Positions 9,624-18,576 are shown, counted from the first letter of the stretch. The stretch is 38,653 nucleotides of DNA from Pseudomonadota bacterium (GCA_021817985.1 JAKAFK010000032.1:1-38653), one strand, 5' to 3'. The notes: a model not told the origin generated them from the sequence alone. Translations and numbers: made by a program.

Positions 9624-11969
9624 ATGACGAAACCTGACGAACCATTCTACCCATGGGCCGACAGCGCCCTGGATGAGATCTTCATCGGCACCCACGGATA
9701 TTTTTGCTATCTGAACCCCGCAGCAGTGCAATTGTTCGGAGCGACCTCCGCGGCCCGGCTGTTAGGCAAACGCATCGTGGATTGCATCCACCCGGAGGAG
9801 GATAAGGAGGGCTGGAATGCCGATCGTGACCTTGAACGAAGCGTGGCGGTGCGCACCCAGGAACTCAAGGAGAAGGAGAGATTCCTGCAGGAAATTCTCA
9901 ACGCCATACCGATCCCGCTCTTCTTCAAAGATCTCGAGGGTCGCTATCTGGGATGCAACAGCGCCTTTTCGGCAGCGACGGGCAAGACGGCGGCGGAGAT
10001 CCGCGGCAAGACCGTTTTTGAACTGTGGCCGAGTGAGCTGGCCAAGATCTATCACCAAAAGGATCTTGAGCTGATGGATACGCCAACGCCCCAACACTAC
10101 GAATCCGAGATCGTCGACAAGTTCAGTCAGGTGCGACAGGTGCTCTATGCCAAAAACGTGTTCTCCAACGATCGGGGCGAGGTGGCCGGCATTATCGGCG
10201 CCTTCATCGACATCACCGAGCGCAAACGAGCCGAGGCGGAACTGGCCGAACGAAGCGCGGAGCTGACCCGGGCCAATGCAGAGCTGAGTCTCGCGGCGAG
10301 CGTTTTCCACGAATCGGTGGAGGGCGTCCTGGTCACCGATGCCGAGAGTACCATCCTTTCGGTCAATCCAGCCTTCACCGAGATTACCGGGTACACGGGA
10401 GCCGAGGCGATAGGCCGAAAGCCCCGCTTGCTTCGCTCCGACCGCCATGACCTCGAGTTCTATCGTTCCATGTGGGACAGGTTGATCAAGGACGGTCGCT
10501 GGCAGGGCGAGATATGGAACCGGCGCAAGAGCGGCGAAGCGTACCTGGAATGGCTGACGATCAACCGTATCACTGATGCCTCTGGACGCCCAATTCGCTA
10601 CGTCGCGGTCTTCCACGACATTACCGAGATGCGCAGCAAGGACGAGCGCATCCGACATCTCGCCTTTCACGACGCCCTGACAGGACTCCCTAACCGGTCG
10701 TTGCTGCATGACCGGCTGGAACACGCCCTGGCCCGAGCCAAACGCGAGGGTCGCCGACTGTCGGTGAGCTTCATCGACCTGGATCGATTCAAGGCGGTCA
10801 ACGACGGCCTTGGCCACGACGTCGGCGACCTGCTCCTGCAGGAGGTTGCACACCGGATCCAACTTCGGCTGCGTTCCATGGACACGGTGGCCCGGATGGG
10901 GGGCGACGAATTTGTGGTGCTGATGGAGGATTTCGACACCGCGGGGGACTGCGCCACCCTCGCCGACGAGCTGATTCGCGGGATCGCGCAGCCAATGGCG
11001 TTGCGAGGACATACCGTGGAGGTCGGTGCGTCCATGGGCATAGCGTTCTTCCCCGAGGACGGCAGCGAGGCGCTGGAACTGATGAAGCGCGCCGACATGG
11101 CGATGTATGCGGCCAAGGCGGCTGGGCGGAGCACTTATCGCTTCTTCCAGAAGGAGATGCTCGAGCACGTCAATCGCCACCTTTCCTTGGAAATGGAATT
11201 GCGTCGCGCCGTGGCCAGGCAGGAATTCGAACTGCACTACCAACCGCGCGTTGACCTCGCAACCGGACGCGCCCTCAGTGTCGAGGCCCTGCTGCGCTGG
11301 CGGCACCCCGACCGGGGGCTGCTTCTCCCGAGCGAATTCATTGCACTGGCGGAGGAAAGCGGCCTGATCGTTGACATCGGCGCCTGGGTTCTCGACGAGG
11401 CATGCCGCCAGGTGAGCGATTGGCTGGCCCGTGGCACGACGCTGCGGGTCGCGGTCAACGTTTCTGCCAAGCAGATGGGTCACGGCGATCTGGTCGAGCG
11501 CATCCGGACCCTCACTGTCCGTCATGCGATTTCGCCCGCCCTGTTGGAAATTGAGCTCACCGAGAGCGCTGTGATGGCCGACCCCGAGGAGGTCGCCATC
11601 GTCTTCTCCCATCTGCGCAAGATGGGGATCACCATCGCGGTCGATGATTTCGGGACCGGCTATTCGAGCCTCGCCTACCTGCGCCGCCTGCCCATCGACG
11701 TATTGAAGATCGACCGGTCGTTCGTCATGAACGTGGATCGCGCAGAGGAGGATGCACAAATTGTGAAGACGATCCTGGCCCTCGGTCACTCGCTCAAGCT
11801 CAGCGTCGTCGCCGAAGGCATTGAGACCAGCCCCCAGGCCGAATTGCTCAAATCCGTAGGCTGCAATATCGTTCAGGGATACCACTTCTCGCGGCCATTG
11901 CCGCCCGCCCAACTCGACGAGTGGCTGCAGCGCCACGCGGTGACAGATATTGACACCAGACAGGGTTGA
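9624..11969 (+). CDS. PAS-PAS-GGDEF-EAL c-di-GMP signalling protein
   Basis: The protein (781 aa from 9624, where GGAG precedes the ATG; 787 aa from 9606) appears to have both c-di-GMP synthase and phosphodiesterase domains. The N-terminus looks like a shortened PAS: after IHPEED it jumps straight to the coiled linker RDLERSVAVRTQELKEKE. Two full PAS domains follow (about residues 92-210 and 228-345), the second ending VAVFHDITEMRSKDERI. The GGDEF motif is intact near residue 432 and is preceded by RSMD five residues upstream, a proper inhibitory I-site. The EAL domain has VEALLRW near 558 and DDFGTGYSSL near 679, so both catalytic motifs are kept. No membrane segment is seen, so it is probably a cytosolic sensor. 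It lies 136 bp after sigma paralogue 1 on the same strand. Confidence 0.93.
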   Translation: MTKPDEPFYPWADSALDEIFIGTHGYFCYLNPAAVQLFGATSAARLLGKRIVDCIHPEEDKEGWNADRDLERSVAVRTQELKEKERFLQEILNAIPIPLFFKDLEGRYLGCNSAFSAATGKTAAEIRGKTVFELWPSELAKIYHQKDLELMDTPTPQHYESEIVDKFSQVRQVLYAKNVFSNDRGEVAGIIGAFIDITERKRAEAELAERSAELTRANAELSLAASVFHESVEGVLVTDAESTILSVNPAFTEITGYTGAEAIGRKPRLLRSDRHDLEFYRSMWDRLIKDGRWQGEIWNRRKSGEAYLEWLTINRITDASGRPIRYVAVFHDITEMRSKDERIRHLAFHDALTGLPNRSLLHDRLEHALARAKREGRRLSVSFIDLDRFKAVNDGLGHDVGDLLLQEVAHRIQLRLRSMDTVARMGGDEFVVLMEDFDTAGDCATLADELIRGIAQPMALRGHTVEVGASMGIAFFPEDGSEALELMKRADMAMYAAKAAGRSTYRFFQKEMLEHVNRHLSLEMELRRAVARQEFELHYQPRVDLATGRALSVEALLRWRHPDRGLLLPSEFIALAEESGLIVDIGAWVLDEACRQVSDWLARGTTLRVAVNVSAKQMGHGDLVERIRTLTVRHAISPALLEIELTESAVMADPEEVAIVFSHLRKMGITIAVDDFGTGYSSLAYLRRLPIDVLKIDRSFVMNVDRAEEDAQIVKTILALGHSLKLSVVAEGIETSPQAELLKSVGCNIVQGYHFSRPLPPAQLDEWLQRHAVTDIDTRQG

Positions 11970-12552
11970 CGGAGGGTCAGGGTGCGCGGGAACCTTCTCC
12001 TTGAGGACGGCGAAGGGTGGCGCGGCCACCGAAGGCGTCCTGAGCCGTTAATATGGGCTTTTGCTGTGGGTCAGTCCACTGCCGAAGGAAAACTCAAGCC
12101 CGACGCCTCGCCTCCAAAGCGCATGCGCACCTTGCCCAACGCAAGCCATCGACAGGTTCACCGAAGAAAATGCTCGCCCGCGCAAGGTGGCCCCAGAACA
12201 GCAGCCGGGTCCCAATTGATAGCATTCATCGCCAAGGCGCCGTCGTTCCGAAAGCGGCAATGCCGGACAACCGCGCCCGCATGCGCGTTCACCAGATGAA
12301 GCATTGCCGGCCCCGGCGTTTCATGAATTTCCCTGATGCCGCGCGACACGACCCTGTGCCGCGGGATGAACGCGGGTCACGTCCCGCTCGCAAAGGCGAG
12401 TGCCCTGCCTGCGCTTTGCAGACACAGGATGGCTGGCCCATCTTTGCCCACTCGCGGGTGTGAGCGACGTCAAGCCCCCGATGGGAGCAGCGCCAAACCT
12501 GCTGAGCCCGACAGGACGAAGACGCGATTGAGATGGGCTTACGACCTTCTCG
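11970..12552. other. Intergenic region, no clear gene
   Basis: This region lies between two convergent genes (PAS-GGDEF-EAL rightward, outer-membrane protein leftward). Several open frames of 60-130 codons run through it on both strands, but none has a good ribosome site or a recognisable product. No clear terminator with a T-run was seen. Confidence 0.4.
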
Positions 12553-13371
12553 TCACCAAGTCCATTCATACGCTGCGTAATACATGAGCTGATCCGTCAG
12601 ATCAACGTTTTGCACTCCCTTGCCCGCCGAAAAAAGCAAGTGGTTGTGCGAGTCGAAATCGTAAATGCCGCCCACGTTAAAACCGGAGTTCGCCCCCAGT
12701 CCGTATCCCGGATCGGTCTGATGAAAGATCTCACCCCCGAACGTCAATTGCTCCGACAAGGCTTTCGAGAGTTCCCAGCCCATGAACCAGTGATTCTTTC
12801 CGCCCGCATTGTTGTCGATCCAGTACCCGCCACCGCCATACGTTTCCCAGCCCTCGCCCCAGTCCTTTTGCGCCCACACCGGCAGAAAGTACATGGTGTG
12901 ACCGGTCCCCAGGTGCTTCGTCTCGTTGCCACTCGGTACCTCGGCCAGCGGAAAAATCGCGACCGCCGGGATCGACGCGTTTTGATCAACGAACTGGTAC
13001 TTGATGCCCAACTCGGTGTCGCCCCGGCCGGTCGCGCGCAGCCCGCCGGAGGGATCGTTATAGGCATCGGAAACGATGACGTGGGCCATGACGTTAGGAT
13101 AGATGCCGCGGTTGTATTCGATGTGGACGTCGCCGCTCCAGTTGCCGGGCGTGTGCGCTCCTTGTGATGCGACATACAATTCGTTGTGCCCATAAGGCAC
13201 GATCCCGGGATCATCCGTGATGAACGGGGCCCCTGCAACCGCCGGCCGCGCCGCCAGCCCAAGAAGCGCCCCCGCCGCCCACGCGCCGGTGAGCAAGCGC
13301 CCGATGGATAGCGAGGTCGATCCGCCGGATGGATAAACCTTTTTAGTTTGCACACGCGCTGTCTTTGCCAT
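12553..13371 (-). CDS. Outer-membrane beta-barrel protein, phenol MetA-pathway type
   Basis: From the ATG at 13371, preceded by AAGGAAAAAG, the protein has 272 aa. A basic, rather long signal peptide ends near ARPAVAGA. The mature chain starts with PFITDDPGIVPYGHNELYV and continues as alternating strands rich in Tyr, Trp and Gly (IEYNRGIYPNVMAHV; GDTELGIKYQFV; TYGGGGYWIDNN; YYAAYEWTW). It ends in an aromatic residue, as many outer-membrane barrels do. The pattern fits the family annotated as MetA-pathway of phenol degradation or putative transporter, whose function is poorly known. The frame is open upstream to 13512, but that part has no signal-peptide logic. Confidence 0.75.
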   Translation of the reverse strand: MAKTARVQTKKVYPSGGSTSLSIGRLLTGAWAAGALLGLAARPAVAGAPFITDDPGIVPYGHNELYVASQGAHTPGNWSGDVHIEYNRGIYPNVMAHVIVSDAYNDPSGGLRATGRGDTELGIKYQFVDQNASIPAVAIFPLAEVPSGNETKHLGTGHTMYFLPVWAQKDWGEGWETYGGGGYWIDNNAGGKNHWFMGWELSKALSEQLTFGGEIFHQTDPGYGLGANSGFNVGGIYDFDSHNHLLFSAGKGVQNVDLTDQLMYYAAYEWTW

Positions 13372-13798
13372 CTTTTTCCTTGCTACAGTCGGAAGCGCTA
13401 CAGCCAGGGTTCCTGGCCATCCTGAAGATCGCTGCGCACCGTCAAGCGCGAGTGCCCGTCGCCGAAAATGGGTCCCCTGAGAAACCGGGGGCGCACTATA
13501 TAGTCCGAGCATGCTGCGCGGTCAGTGGCCCGAACAGACGACCGAGGTCGAATCGCAGCCCCACCTGCGCATTGCGCAGTTCGCGCAACCGGTCTACGAA
13601 TTGGCGGCTTTGCTCACATGTCTAGCCGCGCTCAGGATCCGAGGATGCGTTCTGAGGCCCCGTTCATCCTTGGTGTATGCCAGGCGGGAACCATCCAAAA
13701 CCGCCACGCGACGGAACACGATTTGTGGTTTTCTTGTGGGGCATCATAGACAAACAATATATTTTTATATTATTTATCATGATGTTATGATAAATACG
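13372..13798. other. Intergenic region with an AT-rich island downstream of tRNA-Ser(GGA)
   Basis: There is no supported gene. The last 50 bp (about 13750-13797) are strikingly A/T-rich in a GC-rich genome and contain a perfect 8-bp inverted repeat TTTATCAT/ATGATAAA with a 6-nt loop. It lies directly after the tRNA 3' end (tRNA on the minus strand), so it may end or process the tRNA transcript. No U-run follows the stem on the tRNA strand. Confidence 0.5.
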
Positions 13799-13889
13799 TG
13801 GCGGAGAAGGCGGGATTCGAACCCGCGTTGGGTTATTCACCCAAACACGCTTTCCAGGCGTGCACCTTAAACCACTCGGTCACCTCTCC
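13799..13889 (-). tRNA. tRNA-Ser (anticodon GGA)
   Basis: Read on the minus strand, the gene starts GGAGAGG at 13889 and pairs with CTTCTCC (13803-13809). The anticodon stem CACGC/GCGTG encloses the loop CTGGAAA, giving anticodon GGA. A long variable arm typical of class II tRNA-Ser is present (TTGGGTGAATAACCCAA), as is the T-arm CGGGTTCGAATCCCG. Discriminator G and an encoded CCA end the gene at 13799. It reads UCC/UCU serine codons. Confidence 0.97.
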
Positions 13890-14401
13890 GAGAGACCTGC
13901 GAGACATTCCGATCCTCATGCCTGCCGCCCATGCCGCGCGCGGAGCGCATCAAAGGCGGAAAGAGGGTGTGAAGAATAAACCAAGAAGGACGGGGGAGCA
14001 AATTTTTTTGCATGTGCGTGCGCGCTGGCCGCGATGTCCTGCCTCGCCGTGTCCCTCCGCGAGACGGAGTCCCCACGACCACCTGCCGGACGGCCGAGCT
14101 GCGATATACTTCAATTTTCAGTCATCGGTGGCCATGTGCCGCATCGGCGCATCTGAGAAGCCTGTCTTTGACCTTACACGAGGCATGCACGCACGGCCGC
14201 GTACCCGCCGCCTCCCGGATGCCTGACGGCGGCCTAAGGTTACCTTCGATCGGGGATTGCCGACATGGCCTGCAAGGCAGATCGAGAACACAGCGTCGAT
14301 TCGGCGGCTGCTGCACGACACCAAAAGGATTCGCGGCACGAGCCTGCAGGATCCCATTCCACGGACCCTCTCCCTCATCACGTCCTGCGGCGGGCGGCGT
14401 G
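13890..14401. other. Intergenic region between tRNA-Ser(GGA) and the diiron oxygenase gene
   Basis: The frame of the oxygenase runs open through much of this stretch, but the encoded residues are Arg/Cys/Pro-rich and unlike the family, so I treat it as non-coding. A TATACT hexamer at 14105-14110 could be a -10 box for rightward transcription; no good -35 was found at the right distance. Confidence 0.4.
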
Positions 14402-15271
14402 ATGGGCACAAACCCCGTTCCCCTGCTGGACCAGCTCAACCGACACAGCGTCCCCTACGCCGACCCGCTGACCGCCCTGCATTGGCCCGCGCTCAGTCTC
14501 GCCGACTATTGGCTGCCCCCTGATGCCATCTCGTTGCACGGCATCGCTGAGTTCGAGGCCATGCCGGAAGCCACGCGCAAGCGCCTGTCGCAGTTTGAAT
14601 TCGCAGCCTTCGTCCAGGCCGGACTGTGGCTTGAGGCCCTGTTCATGGAGCGCTTGAGCAAGGACCTCAGAAAGACCGTCAGCGCACCGGAGCACGCCTA
14701 TCGCCTGCACGAGATCCGCGAGGAGGCCGGGCACAGCCTCATGTTCTTGCACTTCTTGCAAGAATGCGGGCTCGCCCTTCCGCGGAGCGAGACCCGAAGG
14801 TCTTGCGCAGCCGATGTCATTGGCCGGCACACCCCCCTCGCCAGTCCACTCTTCTGGCTTGCCGTCGTCATCGGCGAGGAACTCCCCAACAGACTGAACC
14901 GCCATATCCGAACGGAAGGCACGCCCCTCGTGAATCAGGTGATCACCCAAATGTGCACGCTCCACAGCACGGACGAAGCGCGTCACATCGCTCACGCGCG
15001 CGACGCGCTCGAGCGCAGCCTTGAAGACGCCGGGCACTGGCGGCGCCGAGTCCTTGCCGTCCTGGCGACGACCTTGGCCCGCCAGCTCGTGCGCCTGTTC
15101 TACGTTCCTCCGGCATGGGTTTATGAACGGGCGGGACTCGCACCCGACACCGACTGGCAGCGCCGGGCCCGCGGCAATCCCGCCCGACAAGCGTTCGTCA
15201 CCCAGTGCATCAAGCCGACGCTTGACTTCCTCGAACGGCAGGGCGTCAGCATCGATCTGCAGGAATGGTAA
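14402..15271 (+). CDS. AurF-like diiron oxygenase
   Basis: The 289-aa helical protein carries a full set of candidate diiron ligands spaced as in p-aminobenzoate N-oxygenase AurF: E78 (WLEAL), E108 and H111 (REEAGHS), E159 or E160 (VIGEE), then H188, E192 and H195 (HSTDEARHI). The ExxH and HxxxExxH spacings are the same as in the AurF family. AurF itself oxidises an aromatic amine to a nitro group; the substrate here is unknown, and no biosynthetic genes are nearby. It is soluble with no signal peptide. I chose ATG 14402 because family-like sequence starts just after it, although its ribosome site is weak. Confidence 0.8.
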   Translation: MGTNPVPLLDQLNRHSVPYADPLTALHWPALSLADYWLPPDAISLHGIAEFEAMPEATRKRLSQFEFAAFVQAGLWLEALFMERLSKDLRKTVSAPEHAYRLHEIREEAGHSLMFLHFLQECGLALPRSETRRSCAADVIGRHTPLASPLFWLAVVIGEELPNRLNRHIRTEGTPLVNQVITQMCTLHSTDEARHIAHARDALERSLEDAGHWRRRVLAVLATTLARQLVRLFYVPPAWVYERAGLAPDTDWQRRARGNPARQAFVTQCIKPTLDFLERQGVSIDLQEW

Positions 15272-15346
15272 TCCCGTGCGGCTGGAGCGTCGGGCTAGCC
15301 GGCACACGTTTCCTGCGCGGCGTGCCGCGCGTTCTATTTAGAATGC

Positions 15347-15374
15347 TTGTGCCGTGGCGACGATCCTCTATACT
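15347..15374 (+). promoter_or_regulatory. Candidate sigma-70/sigma-S promoter
   Basis: TTGTGC (15347-15352) and TATACT (15369-15374) are separated by 16 bp. The -10 hexamer is close to consensus. The nearest rightward coding remnant is the VpsR-type pseudogene at 15658, so this may be the surviving promoter of that gene. The 280 bp in between have no convincing gene. Confidence 0.4.
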
Positions 15375-15657
15375 TCAGCGTAATGCAGGCGCCGATGCCG
15401 ACGGCAGATCGCTTGGAACGCCCTGCCGCGCCTAATTATGACCCGTCGCCGTTTTCGTTTAATGGATGCGGACCGTCCGAACATCCGCGTCTTGCGACCA
15501 GAACGGCTCCTGCTCTAAGGCCTATGGATTCGTCCCGTTGTCGCACTCAGCGTTTGTGGGAAGGCTATACACGGACGCAATGCATGTGATCTGGGCATAG
15601 CCCGTTAGGGGCGTATCAGCACCCCGTTCGATCCTTCTCAACAACCCAGCGAGCACG

Positions 15658-15973
15658 ATGTCCTCAGATACGGGTACCGTCCGGCACCCGTTGCTGCTCG
15701 CCCCGGAAGATGTCTCTGGGGTGTGCCCCCAAGCCCTTCGGGCCGAGGGTTGGCACCTGTCGACCGCGCGAGATCTTCGCGCGGCGGCACAGGCCATCGC
15801 CCAACATCCCTTGACCGTGGGTCTGGCCTTCCTTGATCCTCATGACGAAAGGCCGGATAAGGCGCTTGAGGAATTCATCCTCAACCATCCCGACGTGGAA
15901 TGGATCGCGCTCCTGGCGCCCGGCCCGACGCCGCCTCATCACCACGGTCTTCTACGATTATCACAGCCACCCG
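15658..15973 (+). pseudogene. Remnant of a VpsR-family sigma-54 activator (N-terminal domain only)
   Basis: The first 85 residues look like the receiver-like N-terminal domain of VpsR-type regulators: LLLAPEDV..., a GW turn, DLRAAAQAIAQHPLTVGLAFLD, then HPDVEWIALLAPG. After about base 15925 the homology moves to another phase, where LITTVFYDYHSHP matches the FFDYHTLP-like end of the domain. This indicates a frameshift or small deletion. Homology stops at about 15973, where a GC-rich repeat tract of a different gene begins. The AAA+ and HTH parts that make the activator work are gone. VpsR-type proteins control polysaccharide and biofilm genes, often with c-di-GMP. Confidence 0.6.
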
Positions 15974-16611
15974 TCCCGGCCCCGGCGGACACGGTACCCG
16001 CACTGCCCCCGCCGGCCCCGGAGGCCCCGCCCGTGGACGCCCCGCTGGTCGCGCTCCCGGTCCCCGCCTGACCCGCCCCGGAGGTCCCTCCGGTCGCCGG
16101 CCCGCTGGTCCCGACCGCGCTGCCCGCGCCACCCATGCCGCCGGCGCCCGAGGTCGACGGTCCGCAGGTCCCGGTGCCTGTGCCCATCGCCCCGTTGCCG
16201 CTCGCCGCACCGCTCGCCACGCCTGCGGTACCGGCCGCGCCGGCGCCCCCCGTGCCGCCCACCGCCGGCCCGCTGGTGCCCGTGCCGGTGCCCGCGCATC
16301 CCGCCAGCGCCGCCGTTACCCGTCGCGTTGGCCGCACCCACGCTGTTGCCCGTGCCGCTGACGGTGTTGCCGGTGACGGTGCCGGACAGACTGGTGGTCG
16401 CGTTTACGCTGTTGGTGTCCGAATAGGTCGCCGCCGCGCCCGCGTTCAGCGCGGCACCATCCGCCGGCGAGGTTGCCGCGCCCAACGCCGGTTGGGTATT
16501 GGGTCTGACGAGGGGACTGCTCGGGCTATTGGTGGGATTGCCGGCGGCCCACACGGGAGCGGAAACCCCAAGAGCCAATGCCACCGCAGATGCTATAAGC
16601 GTTTTCTTCAT
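15939..16611 (-). pseudogene. Gly/Ala/Thr-rich secreted protein, frameshifted
   Basis: The ATG at 16611 follows CGGAGA and codes a clean signal peptide (MKKTLIASAVALALGVSAPVWA). The mature part starts AGNPTNSPSSP and continues as Ser/Thr/Asn/Gly sequence (TYSDTNSVNATTSLSGTVTG). Near 16297-16302 the phase breaks: the original frame turns into Arg/His/Gly nonsense, while the frame one base over continues as Gly-Ala-Thr-Ser repeats such as GTSGPxxGGTxGAG. A single-base indel therefore splits the gene. The repeat frame runs to 15939, where its last codons read antisense through the VpsR remnant (ending CDNRRRPW). The true C-terminus is probably lost. A sequencing error in the GC-rich repeat cannot be excluded. 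Confidence 0.65.
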
Positions 16612-17389
16612 GATGATCTCCGTAATTGAGGATCTCCATAGCAACACCTGGAAGTAACGGCGTTGGACCTAGCGAGGCGCCAAGCCTGGCTCGGTAACTG
16701 CAAGAGTCGTGCCAATGGACAGAACACCGCTAATCGGTTGTTCATTCAACGCAAAGGCGCGCATGACCTGAGGGACTGTTGCGGCACATGGTCTCAATGT
16801 TGGAACAGCGGTTTCGGCGCGGATCTTGTTCTCCTTGTGAAATCAGGGACGTTCCCAGGATCGGGACTGTCTTCGTTTTGAGACACCCCATGTTCACAAG
16901 GCGTCCGTCCTGTGGATCACTCCGCCTGCGTGGCGCTTAGCCCCTAACGGCGCGCCGGATGGGCGCACTGCCCTTTGCTTTCCGCGAAAATGAACTATGC
17001 TTCCAACAACGCGCCTAAGCTGGAATGAATCCCCCCTTGGCGGGGCAGCCCTGGTGCGAACGCGAGTGCTTCTAGTTTGCGGCCGCATTTGACAACATCA
17101 TAACTTTGTCATAGTCTTCTTCTACCATGACGAGGTGGGGTAGCGTAATTTCGTTGCCGTAACGGATGTGTCGCGTGCCTCGTGCGGATCTTCACGCCGG
17201 GACCGCCGGCGCGGTCGTCAATGAGGTGACGGCCGGCAGCCGCAGCGGCCCCACAGGCGGTCGCACAGCGGTGCAGCCCAAAGGCATGGCCCCGCATACG
17301 GCTTCGCCGCGGCACGAGCAAAGCACACAAGTAAAGCAACGGATGCGCGGTCCCGGCAGCCCAGGCGCGCATGTAGGGAGGATTCCACA
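16612..17389. other. Intergenic region upstream of the second RpoS-like gene
   Basis: About 780 bp without a supported gene. It should hold the leftward promoter of the Gly-rich secreted-protein gene and rightward promoter(s) of the sigma-factor unit; the one good rightward candidate is listed separately. Confidence 0.4.
17089..17117 (+). promoter_or_regulatory. Candidate promoter ahead of the second RpoS-like gene
   Basis: A perfect -35 box TTGACA (17089-17094) is followed, after 16 or 17 bp, by ATAGTC/TAGTCT as a weak -10. The surrounding stretch (17085-17130) is A/T-rich. It lies about 550 bp before the sigma-factor start, which would imply a long leader that includes the small ORF at 17390. 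Confidence 0.35.
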
Positions 17390-17602
17390 ATGGATGATGC
17401 GTCCGGAAAACGCAGAACGGCTGCCCTAAGGGCGCCAGGCGATTGGACGAATCACCTATACACCCGGTCTTCCCCCTGCTACCGGCAAGGCCCCGCACGC
17501 CGTCTTCGCGCGTCCCCGATCGGCGAGCACGCGAAGGATCGCTGGACCGGCGGTACGACGCAGTTGAAGACGGCGCAAGCCGGCGACCTCATCCAAGGCT
17601 AA
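17390..17602 (+). CDS. Small ORF directly upstream of RpoS-like gene 2
   Basis: A 70-aa frame starts at an ATG behind GGGAGG with 8-nt spacing, one of the better ribosome sites in the area, and ends 44 bp before the sigma-factor start. The product (MDDASGKRRTAALRAPGDW...) is basic and soluble, and no family is recognised. It could be a leader ORF that couples translation to the sigma factor, or a chance frame. Confidence 0.3.
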   Translation: MDDASGKRRTAALRAPGDWTNHLYTRSSPCYRQGPARRLRASPIGEHAKDRWTGGTTQLKTAQAGDLIQG

Positions 17603-17646
17603 TTGCTCACAACAAGAAGCGAGCAGACAACGACAAGGAGATGATC

Positions 17647-18576
17647 ATGGAGGAAGAGAGCCAACTCGAAGAGGGCAACTTTGCAGTCGAGGATATTGTT
17701 CTGTCGGAACCTGAAGCTGCGTTCAAGGAAGACTATTATGATGCGTCGCAGGCGGACATCACGCAGCTCTACCTGAACGAAATCGGCCGCAATCCCCTGC
17801 TCTCCCCCGACGAGGAATTCGAGCTGGCGCGCTCCGTCCGGCTGGGCGACTTCACCGCCCGCCAGAAGATGATTGAGCACAACCTGCGCCTGGTCGTCAA
17901 CATCGCCAAACACTATGTCAACCGGGGCATGCCCTTGCTCGACCTGATAGAGGAAGGCAATCTCGGACTGATGCACGCATTGAGCAAGTTCGATCCGGAG
18001 CGCGGCTTCCGCTTCTCGACCTACGCCACTTGGTGGATCCGGCAGAACATCGAGCGGGCCATCATGAACCAGTCCCGCGTCATCCGCCTGCCGGTCCACA
18101 TCATCAAGGACCTCAACGTCTGCCTGCGCGCCTTTCGCCATCTGGAGGCGACCGGGACGCGCGACCCCAGCGTGGAAGACGTCGCCCAGATGGTCGGCAA
18201 GTCCGCGGAAGAGGTCCGACGCGTGCTGGCCCTGAACGAACGCATCGGCTCCCTTGACGCGCCGCTTGATGTCGATCCGTCCTTGACTATTGCCGAAGCG
18301 GTCGCCGACGAGGATGCACCCCAACCCGACGAGGTCCTTCACCAATCGGCCGTGGAAGCCCTTGTGCGGCAATGGCTCGGGGAACTAAGCGATAAGCAGC
18401 GCCTGGTCATCACTCGCCGCTACGGCATCGACGGGAACGACACGTCGACCCTCGACGAACTCGCGGCCGACCTGGGGCTAACCCGCGAACGCGTGCGTCA
18501 GATCCAGATCGAATCCCTGGAAACGCTTCGCACCATGCTGCAAGAAAACGGCATCTCCAAGGCCGCCATTTTCTAG
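17647..18576 (+). CDS. rpoS: RNA polymerase sigma factor RpoS, paralogue 2
   Basis: The start at 17647 is fixed by AAGGAG six bases upstream; an ATG at 17641 is too close to it. The protein has 309 aa. Regions: 1.2 from [13 protein letters not shown], 2 with [43 protein letters not shown] and [19 protein letters not shown], 3 around EVRRVLALNERIGSLDAPL, and 4.2 with [21 protein letters not shown]. It matches classical RpoS more closely in region 4.2 than paralogue 1 does. The acidic N-terminus (MEEESQLEEGN) is unlike that of paralogue 1. The gene points toward spoVR on the other strand, and an inverted repeat spans both stop codons. RpoS controls stationary-phase and starvation genes, and the PrkA-YeaH-SpoVR operon is a known RpoS target in E. 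coli. Confidence 0.93.
   Translation: MEEESQLEEGNFAVEDIVLSEPEAAFKEDYYDASQADITQLYLNEIGRNPLLSPDEEFELARSVRLGDFTARQKMIEHNLRLVVNIAKHYVNRGMPLLDLIEEGNLGLMHALSKFDPERGFRFSTYATWWIRQNIERAIMNQSRVIRLPVHIIKDLNVCLRAFRHLEATGTRDPSVEDVAQMVGKSAEEVRRVLALNERIGSLDAPLDVDPSLTIAEAVADEDAPQPDEVLHQSAVEALVRQWLGELSDKQRLVITRRYGIDGNDTSTLDELAADLGLTRERVRQIQIESLETLRTMLQENGISKAAIF

Noticed and set aside
9762-12029. A 755-codon open frame on the minus strand
   Set aside because: It is antisense to the PAS-GGDEF-EAL gene, has no ribosome site and no domain.
15383-15589. A 68-aa frame just after the TATACT promoter candidate
   Set aside because: It has no ribosome site and its Pro/Arg-rich product looks non-coding.
16135-16629. 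A Pro/Ala/Val-rich plus-strand frame over the repeat tract
   Set aside because: Gly/Ala/Thr repeats read as Pro/Ala/Val on the other strand. The minus strand has the signal peptide and ribosome site.
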